This document shows positions 8,555-15,768 of a DNA stretch of 44,773 nucleotides, piece by piece (position 1 is the first letter of the stretch; every line of letters begins with the position of its first letter). Where the stretch lies: positions 1-44,773 of the forward strand of contig JADHWJ010000008.1 of NCBI GenBank assembly GCA_016783545.1. The letters are read 5' to 3'. The notes under the pieces are model-generated. The model saw only the letters and a program-made list of their open reading frames with translations. It searched no databases and was not told where the DNA came from. The position numbers and the translations under genes are program-made. The stretch is from Candidatus Aenigmatarchaeota archaeon (GTDB lineage: Archaea; Aenigmatarchaeota; Aenigmatarchaeia; QMZP01).

Positions 8555-8929
8555 ATGATTTATATGATTTACAATGCATTGGCTGAAAAGAGAATAAGAG
8601 AAGCGCTTGATGCAGCAAAAAAATCTCTGGGAGAAGATGGTTTTGATGTTTCTGTAATCTGTGGAGAATTAAATCAGGCTTATGATATTGCATTAGATCT
8701 ATTTCCAGCATATGACGCAGAAGAAGCAGCAGAAAGAGCTGGTGTTCAATTAAGAACATATAAGGAAATTATAGACACGTTCATAGAAATAGTTGACGAG
8801 GCTTCTGAAAGGAAAAGTAAATCAGGAGAGCCTAATATGTTTGGCGAAGAAACAGACGAGGATAGAGAAGAATATATGCGCGATTTAAAAGATGTTGATA
8901 GAAATGTAATAGCCACATTAGATGTTTAA
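8555..8929 (+). CDS. Acidic helical protein of unknown function
   Basis: 124 residues, strongly acidic, mostly predicted alpha-helical. A central LFPAYDAEEAAERAGVQLRT followed by EIIDTFIEIVDEA suggests a helical bundle; the tail (EETDEDREEYMRDLKDVD) is highly charged. No catalytic motif. The start could be the ATG at 8555, the ATG at 8564, or a TTG at 8516 that would lie at the predicted transcript start; I prefer the ATG. The 3' end overlaps the convergent RNase HII by 4 nt. Confidence 0.5.
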   Translation: MIYMIYNALAEKRIREALDAAKKSLGEDGFDVSVICGELNQAYDIALDLFPAYDAEEAAERAGVQLRTYKEIIDTFIEIVDEASERKSKSGEPNMFGEETDEDREEYMRDLKDVDRNVIATLDV

Positions 8930-9662
8930 CATGGCTTATTTTTATTCTTTATTTTTCCAAAGAAACTGTTCAGTTTATTTTGTTTTTTCTCTGCTAAAAG
9001 TCTTCTAGTAGTATCCCAGCTCTTTCTCACAAAATCCGGTAGCTCTTTATGGCTTCTCAGCCATTCTCTTAGCCATTCTATTGTTTCCTCATCATGGGAA
9101 TAACCATTTCCTCTCATTCCATATTTCTTTTTTATCTTCTCAATCTCTTCATCTCTCATAACTTTTGCAATAATAGAAGCGGCAGAAACAATCGGATAGT
9201 TTACATCTGCCTTATGTTCAACAATCAACTCTGTTTCTTTATCCAGCATCTTCTTAACAATTAATTTGAATTTTCCACAGTTTGTATCAGGACAGTCAAT
9301 GATAGCTCTGTCTGGTTTTATCAGGTTTATAATCTCTGCAAATTTCATTGCCTCCAATCTGTTCAGATTTATGCCCTTTTTCTTTGAATTGTCTATCTTG
9401 CAGGGGCTGATTTTCAATATTATAGTATCTTTTGCAACCTCTTCTATCTTTTCAGCAAGATGCTCCCTCTGATGAGGTTTCAGAAGCTTAGAATCCTTTA
9501 CACCCAATTTTTTCAACATGTCTTCTTTGGAGGCTTCTATGGAAAGCCCTACAACTACCATTGGACCGACAACAGGGCCTTTTGGCTTGGAATGTGTCTC
9601 ATATCACAATCCTAACTACCAGCCTCTTCAATCCCAACTACTACAAAGTCTCTTTTTTTCAT
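8926..9662 (-). pseudogene. rnhB: Ribonuclease HII, interrupted in its N-terminal motif
   Basis: RNase HII cuts RNA in RNA-DNA hybrids and removes single ribonucleotides. Normal proteins begin with a GIDEAGRGPVxGP motif. Here MKKRDFVVVGIEEAG is read from 9662, then a TAG stop at 9614-9612. After about 35 extra nt the frame resumes shifted with KGPVVGPMVVVG at about 9582. The downstream piece, from ATG 9561, keeps AIIDCPDTN, HKADVNYPIVSAASIIAKV and the C-terminal helices. Of the four catalytic acids, the first Asp of the motif is changed to Glu (GIEEAG). The extra segment folds as GGATTGTG-8 nt-CACATTCC (one mismatch). Either a decaying gene, a very short intron-like insert, or an assembly error. 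Confidence 0.75.
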
Positions 9663-10061
9663 AATCTCTATATTACCATTTAACCCCCAATTTTTATTAT
9701 TTCTTTTTACAATACCTAGTTTCTCAAGTTCTTTAAGTCTTCTATGAGAAGCTTTAAAACATACATTCATTGCATTTGAAAATTCGTATGTCCTACTCAT
9801 ACCATTTCGTAAGAAATTCAAATATTTCATTTTTTTGTGAGAAATTATACGAATATTATCAGTATTATTCGTCCAAAAATCTCTATTATAAACTCTATAA
9901 TTTTTTACCTTACCTTCTTTTTTCATATCTATTAAAACATCTTGTATTCTGGCAAAACTTCTATTAAACTTTTTTGATAAATATCTTGTTGTTTTTGGTT
10001 TGTCTAATTCTGAGAAAACAGATTTCTTAAGAAATAACTTCGGATAATGAATTTCAGACAT
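9612..10061 (-). CDS. Winged-helix DNA-binding protein running into rnhB start
   Basis: 149 residues with two winged-helix-like units: about 15-60 (TRYLSKKFNRSFARIQDVLI then KKEGKVKNYRVY) and about 85-130 (SRTYEFSNAMNVCFKASHRR, LKELEKLGIVKRNNKNWGLN). The last 15 residues, MKKRDFVVVGIEEAGS, are in fact the beginning of RNase HII, so either the regulator lost its own stop codon or the two were fused. A TATA-like sequence (CTATAAATAAG on the plus strand, about 10078-10088) lies about 22 nt upstream of the ATG. Possibly a transcription factor of ArsR/MarR-like fold; target unknown. Confidence 0.6.
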   Translation of the reverse strand: MSEIHYPKLFLKKSVFSELDKPKTTRYLSKKFNRSFARIQDVLIDMKKEGKVKNYRVYNRDFWTNNTDNIRIISHKKMKYLNFLRNGMSRTYEFSNAMNVCFKASHRRLKELEKLGIVKRNNKNWGLNGNIEIMKKRDFVVVGIEEAGS

Positions 10062-10094
10062 AGTAAAAGATTGGTTCCTATAAATAAGAATTAA

Positions 10095-11201
10095 TCACCA
10101 GAAAGTATCGTGTACATATCCTGCTAATTCCGGTATGATAGAAAATTTTGCGTATGTAGATTCTATACTATCACTCGCAGCTATTCTAACACCAAGATCT
10201 TCAATACAGCTACAACCGTAGTTACCTAATTTAGTGTTATAATTATTTTTTGCAGCAACAGCCACAACATGTATATTTTCTGGATTAAAACCTAAATCTA
10301 ACACCCGTTTTATATGTTCTACGAGTGTACCTCCAGTAGCTATCTCATCATCATAATATATCAACGAAACATTTCCTCGCTGCCCCTCAGGTATGTCTTC
10401 CATAACCTTTGTTCTTGCACTTACTTCACCACTTAACCTATCTCTTTCTTTTCTTAAGGCAATCGTTCCAGCATTTATTGCTTCTGCTATTGGAAATCTT
10501 AATTCTCCCTGTGACTGACCTGAATCACATGTTACCAAATACCTATCCGGAAGAAAATCAACACATTCTAAATATCTAGTTACAGATGGTGTTGCATCCA
10601 TATTCCAGCAATTTCCATCCATCTCACCTGTTGTTCTATAATTATGTGCAGAAACTGTTATCAACATATCTGCAAATCTTGTATTATCAGTTATTACTTT
10701 TCTTACATATTTTGCAGAGTGTGGCTCTCCTGTTCTATATCTATCATGCTGCCTTGAATATGGATAATATGGCCAGACAACACACATATCTGCTTTTCTG
10801 CATCTATCCCTTATCTCACCAGTTAAAAATAATGTATCCATAAAGATATCAGTTGGGTCCCAGTGTTCTCCTGAAACACTTCTACTAACAACTATTGCTT
10901 TTTCTCCAGATCTAATACGCCTTATCAAACTTTTAGGTGGTTCATACAAGCTTTTTTCATCTGGTCCTAATTTTTGACGTTCTGCCTCACTTATTGTTTT
11001 GATATTTTCTATTCCATCTGCTGGTCTAAATCCATCAGTAAGTCTTGGTAATGTTTCAGAATCAGGATGGTGTCTATGTTCAACAGGGAAAAAATCAGCA
11101 TCTTCAGAGTTTAATCTTGTTAATTTTTCTGTTAATTCTTCGCAAAAAACATCATCTTCGTTTAATTTTCTACCTATTATTATCATATTATGTTTTATCA
11201 A
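10095..11201 (-). CDS. Ribose-phosphate pyrophosphokinase-like protein
   Basis: 368 residues with the double phosphoribosyltransferase fold of PRPP synthetases. VVWPYYPYSRQHDRYRTGEP (about 147-165) matches the ATP-loop motif PY.RQDR. The PRPP-binding loop appears as IYYDDEIATGGT (about 290), close to the DDxxxTGGT consensus. VTCDSGQSQGE (about 225) aligns with the ribose-5-phosphate region, but the DLHA-type metal-binding motif is replaced by VSAHNYR. It is about 60-80 residues longer than usual. PRPP synthetase activity is plausible but the substitutions and insertions mean a divergent activity is possible. An internal ATG at codon 6 is an alternative start. Confidence 0.65.
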   Translation of the reverse strand: MIKHNMIIIGRKLNEDDVFCEELTEKLTRLNSEDADFFPVEHRHHPDSETLPRLTDGFRPADGIENIKTISEAERQKLGPDEKSLYEPPKSLIRRIRSGEKAIVVSRSVSGEHWDPTDIFMDTLFLTGEIRDRCRKADMCVVWPYYPYSRQHDRYRTGEPHSAKYVRKVITDNTRFADMLITVSAHNYRTTGEMDGNCWNMDATPSVTRYLECVDFLPDRYLVTCDSGQSQGELRFPIAEAINAGTIALRKERDRLSGEVSARTKVMEDIPEGQRGNVSLIYYDDEIATGGTLVEHIKRVLDLGFNPENIHVVAVAAKNNYNTKLGNYGCSCIEDLGVRIAASDSIESTYAKFSIIPELAGYVHDTFW

Positions 11202-11270
11202 AAAATTTTAAATAATAGTAAAAACAGAGTTATTTTTATTAATAAGTAGAAAATCTAAAAATAGGTATAT

Positions 11271-11398
11271 AGCGGGATGGAGCAGCTTGGAGTGCTCGTT
11301 GAAGGTATTATACCTGCGAAAGGCTCATAAGTTGTCCTGGGACACCCAAAGAACTATTGTTCGGGTTTAGGTCGATGGTTCAAATCCATCTCCCGCTA
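11271..11398 (+). tRNA. Initiator tRNA-Met(CAU) with three inferred introns
   Basis: Acceptor arms AGCGGGA (11271-11277) and TCCCGCT (11391-11397) give the A1:U72 pair of archaeal initiators; D-stem GAGC/GCTC and T-arm GATGG-TTCAAAT-CCATC are intact. A normal anticodon arm appears only if three segments are removed: 11302-11321 (20 nt, position 29/30), 11330-11343 (14 nt, canonical 37/38) and 11350-11368 (19 nt, variable loop). The joined product has TTGGG-CTCATAA-CCCAA with three consecutive G:C pairs, the initiator hallmark, then AGGTC, 75 nt in all. Each excised piece can form a small hairpin: AGGTA/TACCT, GTCC/GGAC, GAAC/GTTC. No CCA is encoded. The exact junctions of introns 2 and 3 are ambiguous by 1 nt. 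Confidence 0.85.
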
Positions 11399-11905
11399 TG
11401 TTTTTCTCCAATAAACAAATCCAGAAAGAACTATCAATAAAAACATTGAAAAGAACTCAAGTCCTGAAAATCCAGGAGGCATTCTGGTCACCACATCCAT
11501 ATTATATGTTCCTATTGAAACACCGCTTTTATCATAAGATGCATCAAAGACAAGATCTTTACCATCTTCCCTTTTTGCCACAACCCTTATGTAGACTTCT
11601 GCGTCTTTGCCTGGCTTTAAACCAGAAACAATGAATTGTGTATCTGTTATACTGAAGTCATTGAAATTTATCTGTTTTGCAGGATTTATGTTGGAAAACC
11701 AAGAAGGTCCGTATTCTGTTGTCTTAAGAATCAATTTAACATCTATATCATTTGCTTCTGTATTCTCTATTACCACAGTGACATCTCTTTGCTGGCCCAT
11801 TGTTATTGCAAGCTTTTCCTGTTTGAATCTTATTTCAACAGCACTTACCGAAGAGATGCTTATTATAAAAATCATAAAAGCCAATGCAAAAACTAAAGGT
11901 TTCAT
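11396..11905 (-). CDS. Exported membrane-anchored beta-sandwich protein
   Basis: 169 residues: N-terminal signal peptide (LVFALAFMIFIISISSVSAV), an extracellular domain of about 110 residues with the alternating pattern of a NEW3/CARDB-like Ig fold (QRDVTVVIENTEANDIDVKL, LKPGKDAEVYIRVVA), and a C-terminal membrane segment followed by WRKT. The segment before the C-terminal helix, MPPGFSGLEFF, loosely recalls PGF-CTERM anchors cut by archaeosortase, but this is a guess. Its stop codon overlaps the last bases of the convergent initiator tRNA gene. Confidence 0.65.
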   Translation of the reverse strand: MKPLVFALAFMIFIISISSVSAVEIRFKQEKLAITMGQQRDVTVVIENTEANDIDVKLILKTTEYGPSWFSNINPAKQINFNDFSITDTQFIVSGLKPGKDAEVYIRVVAKREDGKDLVFDASYDKSGVSIGTYNMDVVTRMPPGFSGLEFFSMFLLIVLSGFVYWRKT

Positions 11906-11994
11906 ATTATAGTATTTGTTTGGATGAAATAAAAATCAGAAGACCTCATTTAGAGGGATATTTTATTTATAAATAAATCCTCTCAATACTTGTT

Positions 11995-12384
11995 ATGTTA
12001 TATAAAATTTTAGTTGCAGAGGATGATATAGTTGTGAAGAGGTCTTTAGCTATTTTCCTTGGAAAATCCAGTGATGAATATGATTTTGAAGTTGTGGAAG
12101 CAAAAGATGGTGTTGAGGCATTAGAATTATATGAAGCAGAAAGGCCTGATATGATTTTTACTGATCATAGTATGCCAGAAATGTTTGGTGATGATGTTGT
12201 AAGAAGAATCAGAGACCCTAACGGTTATAATGATCATAGAACCAGGATTTGTATGTTGAGTGCCGGAACAATTTCAGAGGGAGCTGCTATTGCCGCAGGA
12301 GCAGATGATTTCCTAGGTAAGCCTTTCGGAAAAGCAGATGTAATTGCCATACGCGACAGATATGCAGAAGAATTAGATACTTAG
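11995..12384 (+). CDS. Stand-alone response-regulator receiver domain
   Basis: 129-residue CheY-like receiver with no output domain. The acidic pocket (E9, D10, D11), phospho-acceptor D57 in FTDHSMPE, S89 in MLSAG, and K109 in LGKPF are all present, so it should be phosphorylatable. No histidine kinase is encoded nearby. A TATA-like sequence (TTTATTTATAAATAAA) precedes it by about 25-35 nt. Its 3' end overlaps the 3' end of the HisRS remnant on the other strand. Confidence 0.9.
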   Translation: MLYKILVAEDDIVVKRSLAIFLGKSSDEYDFEVVEAKDGVEALELYEAERPDMIFTDHSMPEMFGDDVVRRIRDPNGYNDHRTRICMLSAGTISEGAAIAAGADDFLGKPFGKADVIAIRDRYAEELDT

Positions 12385-12519
12385 GCCTTCCAGACTAACT
12401 TTTTTCTCTTTTCCTGTTTTCATGTCCCTTAGAGTGAACTTCTTTGATTTCAATTCCTTATCGATAACAAAAACAAATATTCTTCTGGTATCCAATTTGA
12501 ACATTTTTCGCCCAAGTAA
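12373..12519 (-). pseudogene. C-terminal remnant of a second hisS
   Basis: Frame read leftward to TAA at 12375-12373. It encodes about 48 residues: LGRKMFKLD, then IFVFVIDKELKSKKF, TLRDMKTGKEKK and VSLEGLSI. This aligns with the C terminus of the intact HisRS in this window (LGKQMKYVN, YTIIMGTKELGRGEV, LLRDMKTGKEKR). The frame has a stop about 5 codons before LGRKM, so no full gene is present. The final 54 nt of the upstream LAGLIDADG gene overlap it in another frame. It looks like the 3' end of an older or displaced hisS copy left behind an inserted endonuclease gene. Confidence 0.75.
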
Positions 12520-13586
12520 TTACAAGCTTCTATTATTACTGAAAGCGGCGGATTAAACCAATTTATACTCCAATTCTTTACTGTGAATGGAGATGCTTTG
12601 TAATGACATTTCTTTTCTATGAAATCTGCAAATTCTTTCCAAGTGAACCCTGATCTATTTTTCCATCTTAGTATAACATCACCTGAATTTCTTACCCTAA
12701 GTACATTTAAAAATTGGTATTCTGATAATATTTTTATAAAATGATTTCTTTTTTCTTTATGAATTAAATATGGATATAAATTATGGAATAACTTAATACA
12801 ATCTTCTGCCTTTGAAATATTTAACTTATTTCGACCATATTTATCTGTATTTATTCTAGAAATTATATTATATTTCTTCAATATTTTTTGTAATCCTTCT
12901 AAAAATTCTTCACTGTTGCTATTAAACATTATCCTTGGAACTTTATAATTATATCTTTTAGTTTTTCTCCAATTATATGAAAAACTCCCGTCACCATCTA
13001 TACACCCAGAAATAAAAGCAAATTGCTTCTCCTTAGATAGATTAAACATATCCTCTGGGACTTGTATGACATTACTTTTCTTTCCCATTGGTATTTTGTA
13101 TCTTAGATTAAAGTATTCTCTCATGGCAGATATATTTATTCTAAGTTTCCAATTATTCTTATCAGGACTAATTGTCATTCCATTTTGTATATCAAAGCAC
13201 TCTTCCAGATTTTTCTTTAATTTCTTTAAATACATTCTATTATGTTGACTTATTTCTACCCTAAAACCATTTTTCGGTATATGACCTTCTGTTAATAACC
13301 AACCCAAAAAACTGCATTCTTCTATGCTTATTTCCTTTGAAACCTTGAAATATCTATTTTTGGATTTAAGTTTTTCTTCATGAAGAAATTCCCAGATATC
13401 CATATCTATATTTTTACATATAAAATCAATGAAATTCATTGGCGTTGATCTAGCACCTCTAAGATATCTATGAATATTGTCATTATGTATTCCACATAGT
13501 TTAGAAACTTCTCGTGTTCCACCATTTTGCTTTACGAAATCTTTCATTCTTTCTCTTAAACTAGCCGAAGCAATTATATATATCAT
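12450..13586 (-). CDS. LAGLIDADG homing endonuclease with N-terminal HTH
   Basis: 378 residues. Residues about 8-60 are a helix-turn-helix (REVSKLCGIHNDNIHRYLRG). Two LAGLIDADG motifs follow: FLGWLLTEGH (93-102) and FISGCIDGDG (191-200), the second with the acidic residues needed for cleavage, the first with Glu as the acid. The tail includes a second HTH-like stretch (WKEFADFIEKKCHYKASPFT). No intein splice motifs are seen, so it is a free-standing or intron-type endonuclease. Its C terminus lies over a HisRS remnant, and intact hisS is 0.3 kb away, suggesting hisS was its former target. Confidence 0.85.
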   Translation of the reverse strand: MIYIIASASLRERMKDFVKQNGGTREVSKLCGIHNDNIHRYLRGARSTPMNFIDFICKNIDMDIWEFLHEEKLKSKNRYFKVSKEISIEECSFLGWLLTEGHIPKNGFRVEISQHNRMYLKKLKKNLEECFDIQNGMTISPDKNNWKLRINISAMREYFNLRYKIPMGKKSNVIQVPEDMFNLSKEKQFAFISGCIDGDGSFSYNWRKTKRYNYKVPRIMFNSNSEEFLEGLQKILKKYNIISRINTDKYGRNKLNISKAEDCIKLFHNLYPYLIHKEKRNHFIKILSEYQFLNVLRVRNSGDVILRWKNRSGFTWKEFADFIEKKCHYKASPFTVKNWSINWFNPPLSVIIEACNYLGEKCSNWIPEEYLFLLSIRN

Positions 13587-13635
13587 ATATTCACCCTTTG
13601 TTCACCTTATATTAATATATTAGTTTTACTAATAT

Positions 13636-13896
13636 TTGAATGTTATGGTTAGTCAGGATATAATGATTAAATTTCTGAAGAAATCAGAAACTAAAACTAT
13701 TATCTTAAAAAAAATATTTGAAGAACCTTACTACTTGAGAGAGTTGTCAAAAAGTATGGGTATATTTCCTTCTGGGTTATTAAAACATATGAGATTTCTA
13801 GAAAAGGAAGGCTTGATAAGATCTGAAGAGGTGGGAAGAAAAAAATTTTATAAACTGACAAACAATGGTCTTGAAATATTGAAAAAACTAGAGTGA
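13636..13896 (+). CDS. Small winged-helix transcriptional regulator
   Basis: 86 residues forming a single ArsR-like winged helix: EEPYYLRELSKSMGIFPSGL, then LLKHMRFLEKEGLIRSEEVG and RKKFYKLTNNGLEIL. The start could be the ATG at 13636, 13642 or 13660. It overlaps the end of convergent hisS by 9 nt. It could regulate the adjacent endonuclease, which starts 50 nt away in the opposite direction; this is an inference from position only. Confidence 0.7.
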   Translation: MNVMVSQDIMIKFLKKSETKTIILKKIFEEPYYLRELSKSMGIFPSGLLKHMRFLEKEGLIRSEEVGRKKFYKLTNNGLEILKKLE

Positions 13897-15186
13897 TTTA
13901 GCAACATCTACTATCTTTTCGTTTTTTATTCTTTTTTCTTTTCCGGTTTTCATATCTCTTAGAAGAACTTCTCCTCTGCCGAGTTCTTTTGTTCCCATTA
14001 TTATAGTGTATGGTATGTTCATTGCATTGACATATTTCATCTGTTTCCCTAACTTTTTACCAATCAGATCTGTATCAGCTTTTATGTTATTTTTTCTTAA
14101 TATCTGAACTATTATTATCGCTTCTCTTCTCGTTTCTTCGTTCACAGGTGCAACGAAAATTTTAACAGGTGAATATTCTTCATCCTTCAATATCTCCATT
14201 AATCTATCTATTCCTATTCCAAAACCAGTTGCTGGTGTTTCTCTACCACTATATATTTTAATTAAATCATTATACCTTCCCCCAGATGCAACTGATCCAA
14301 AATTCTCGTAGCCTTTCACAAACGTCTCAAAAACAAATCCTGTGTAATAGTCTATGCCACGAACAATAGAAGCATCAAATTCTATATTCCTCACACCAAA
14401 AAGCTTTGCTAATTTAATTATTCTTTCAAGTTCACTAAACCCCCCCATTGCATCATTTTCCTCTGGATTTTTATTTTTGTTCTTATATACTCCAATTATA
14501 TATTTTTTCAGCTCCTCTATAGATATTGAATTTCTTAAGATGTTTTCTGCTGATATATATTGCTCCTTTTTTAGACCAAGTTTTTCAAATTCTTTGAATA
14601 CAGCTTTTGCTCCAATCTTATCCAACTTATCGAGAATTCTCATATAATCTGGCCACAATGGTTTTTTGATATCAAATAATTGAAGTATACCATTTACAAT
14701 CTTCCTTGAATTAATTTTGAAACAAAAATTTTTTATTCCTATGGCGTTCAGCGACTTAAAAACTAATGATAGTACCTCTGCATCTGCGTCTGCTCTATCA
14801 GAACCTATCAATTCGGCTCCACATTGCCAAAACTCTCTCCATCTAGCAACAGATGGCCGATCATATCTCCACATATTTGTTATATAATAAAATTTTATTG
14901 GTTTCGCCAAAGAAAGATTTGAAGCAACAATTCTACAAATAGGTACTGTAGGGTCAAAACGTAATCCAAGTTTTCTGCCATTCTTATCTTTGAATGTGTA
15001 AATCTCTTTTTCTATATCAGGTCCAGATTTTTTAGATAAAAGTTTGAAATCTTCAAAAGCTGGAGTACAAACTTCACCATAACCATATAATTCAAAGACA
15101 TTTCTTATACTATCAAAAGCTTTTCTACGTCTATTCATTTCTTCAGGAAGAAAGTCCCTTGTTCCACGAGGTGGTTGTATTTTCAT
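13888..15186 (-). CDS. hisS: Histidyl-tRNA synthetase
   Basis: 432-residue class II synthetase that charges tRNA-His. Motif 1 lies near residues 50-80 and motif 2 near 105-125 (MWRYDRPSVARWREFWQCGA). The HisRS-specific signatures are RFDPTVPICR (about 76-85) and VRGIDYYTGFVFE (about 272-284). Motif 3 is ATGFGIGIDRLME (about 318-330). The C-terminal anticodon-binding domain includes LGKQMKYVN and LLRDMKTGKEKR. The gene lies 46 nt downstream of tRNA-His on the same strand, so enzyme and substrate may share a transcript. Its C-terminal segment has a decayed homologue at 12373-12519. Confidence 0.97.
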   Translation of the reverse strand: MKIQPPRGTRDFLPEEMNRRRKAFDSIRNVFELYGYGEVCTPAFEDFKLLSKKSGPDIEKEIYTFKDKNGRKLGLRFDPTVPICRIVASNLSLAKPIKFYYITNMWRYDRPSVARWREFWQCGAELIGSDRADADAEVLSLVFKSLNAIGIKNFCFKINSRKIVNGILQLFDIKKPLWPDYMRILDKLDKIGAKAVFKEFEKLGLKKEQYISAENILRNSISIEELKKYIIGVYKNKNKNPEENDAMGGFSELERIIKLAKLFGVRNIEFDASIVRGIDYYTGFVFETFVKGYENFGSVASGGRYNDLIKIYSGRETPATGFGIGIDRLMEILKDEEYSPVKIFVAPVNEETRREAIIIVQILRKNNIKADTDLIGKKLGKQMKYVNAMNIPYTIIMGTKELGRGEVLLRDMKTGKEKRIKNEKIVDVAKSL

Positions 15187-15232
15187 ATTATCACTCCTTT
15201 AATTCTTTGTTTGCTTTCAATAAATCCTTTAG

Positions 15233-15305
15233 GGCCAGAACTGGGACTCGAACCCAGTACAGAAGATCCACAATCTTCTATGTTGCCAATTACACTATTC
15301 TGGCC
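15233..15305 (-). tRNA. tRNA-His(GUG)
   Basis: Read leftward: acceptor GCCAGAA/TTCTGGC, D-arm, anticodon arm GAAGA-TTGTGGA-TCTTC with anticodon GTG, and T-arm CTGGG-TTCGAGT-CCCAG. The gene encodes the extra G at -1 (15305) opposite C73 (15233), the identity pair of tRNA-His. No intron and no encoded CCA. It lies just upstream of hisS. Confidence 0.93.
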
Positions 15306-15440
15306 ATAGATTCTCCTTTCCAAAAACAAAAGAACAAAATTATACTTAAGATTGTATCGTATTTTGATAATAGAACTATTATTCAAACCTAGATTCTTTC
15401 TTAGAAAGCTTGGTATAACTACCCTTCCTTTAAAATCCAT
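15306..15440 (-). pseudogene. Decayed AbrB-like gene overlapped by tRNA-His
   Basis: The frame encodes MDFKGRVVIPSFLRKNLGLN, then an IRYNLKYNFVLLFLERR segment, and runs into the tRNA-His gene. It closely matches the intact AbrB-like protein next to it (VDSKGRVSIPSWMRRYIGIE). Upstream in the same frame is SSNSEEISLK, the first strand of the fold, but without an ATG; a TAG lies further up. The lack of a start and the loss of the 3' end suggest a remnant. Confidence 0.5.
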
Positions 15441-15477
15441 TTTTAGGCTTATTTCTTCAGAATTAGAACTAAAAAAA

Positions 15478-15567
15478 TCATTGATGAACTAACCCAAGGT
15501 CTGTTGCAGCGCTTTTGCTAACAATTTCTCCTAGGGTTCCTTCCTTGGTATTGATTTTATTAGTCAT
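15478..15567 (-). CDS. 29-residue ORF between two AbrB-like genes
   Basis: Starts at ATG 15567, overlapping the end of the intact AbrB-like gene by 8 nt, and ends at TGA 15478. The product begins MTNKINTKEGTLGEIV and ends ATDLGLVHQ. Codon use looks coding. It may be a real short peptide or the N-terminal part of the decayed AbrB-like gene separated by a frameshift. No function can be given. Confidence 0.3.
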   Translation of the reverse strand: MTNKINTKEGTLGEIVSKSAATDLGLVHQ

Positions 15568-15763
15568 AGTTAATTTTTGTATTTCTGGCTTTTAAAGGTT
15601 CTGTGGGAGGCTGAAACTCTAAAATAACGAAATTTGACTCCATATCAAACAATATTGATACAACTGTATTTTCAATGCCTATATATCTTCTCATCCAACT
15701 GGGTATTGATACTCTGCCTTTGGAATCCACCTTGCATTTTATTTCAAAGTTTTTCTGAATCAC
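15560..15763 (-). CDS. AbrB/SpoVT-like DNA-binding protein
   Basis: 67 residues with the swapped-hairpin AbrB motif KVDSKGRVSIPSWMRRYIGI (about 11-30), followed by a second strand pair (VVSILFDMESNFVILEF). Such proteins are dimeric regulators or antitoxins, but no toxin gene is adjacent. It starts 6 nt after the M29-like gene's stop on the same strand and is followed by a 29-codon ORF and a decayed paralogue. Confidence 0.65.
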   Translation of the reverse strand: MIQKNFEIKCKVDSKGRVSIPSWMRRYIGIENTVVSILFDMESNFVILEFQPPTEPLKARNTKINYD

Positions 15764-15768
15764 TTTGC

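Noticed and set aside
11302-11368. Reading the tRNA as a type II (Leu UAA) tRNA with a long variable arm
   Set aside because: A stem AGGCT/GGTTT would place UAA in the anticodon, but the 5' side leaves unexplained bases and the A1:U72, GGG/CCC initiator solution fits every arm.
12373-13586. LAGLIDADG gene as an intein within hisS
   Set aside because: There are stops in the HisRS frame just upstream of the remnant, no Cys/Ser1 or HN splice residues, and no N-terminal HisRS part in frame.
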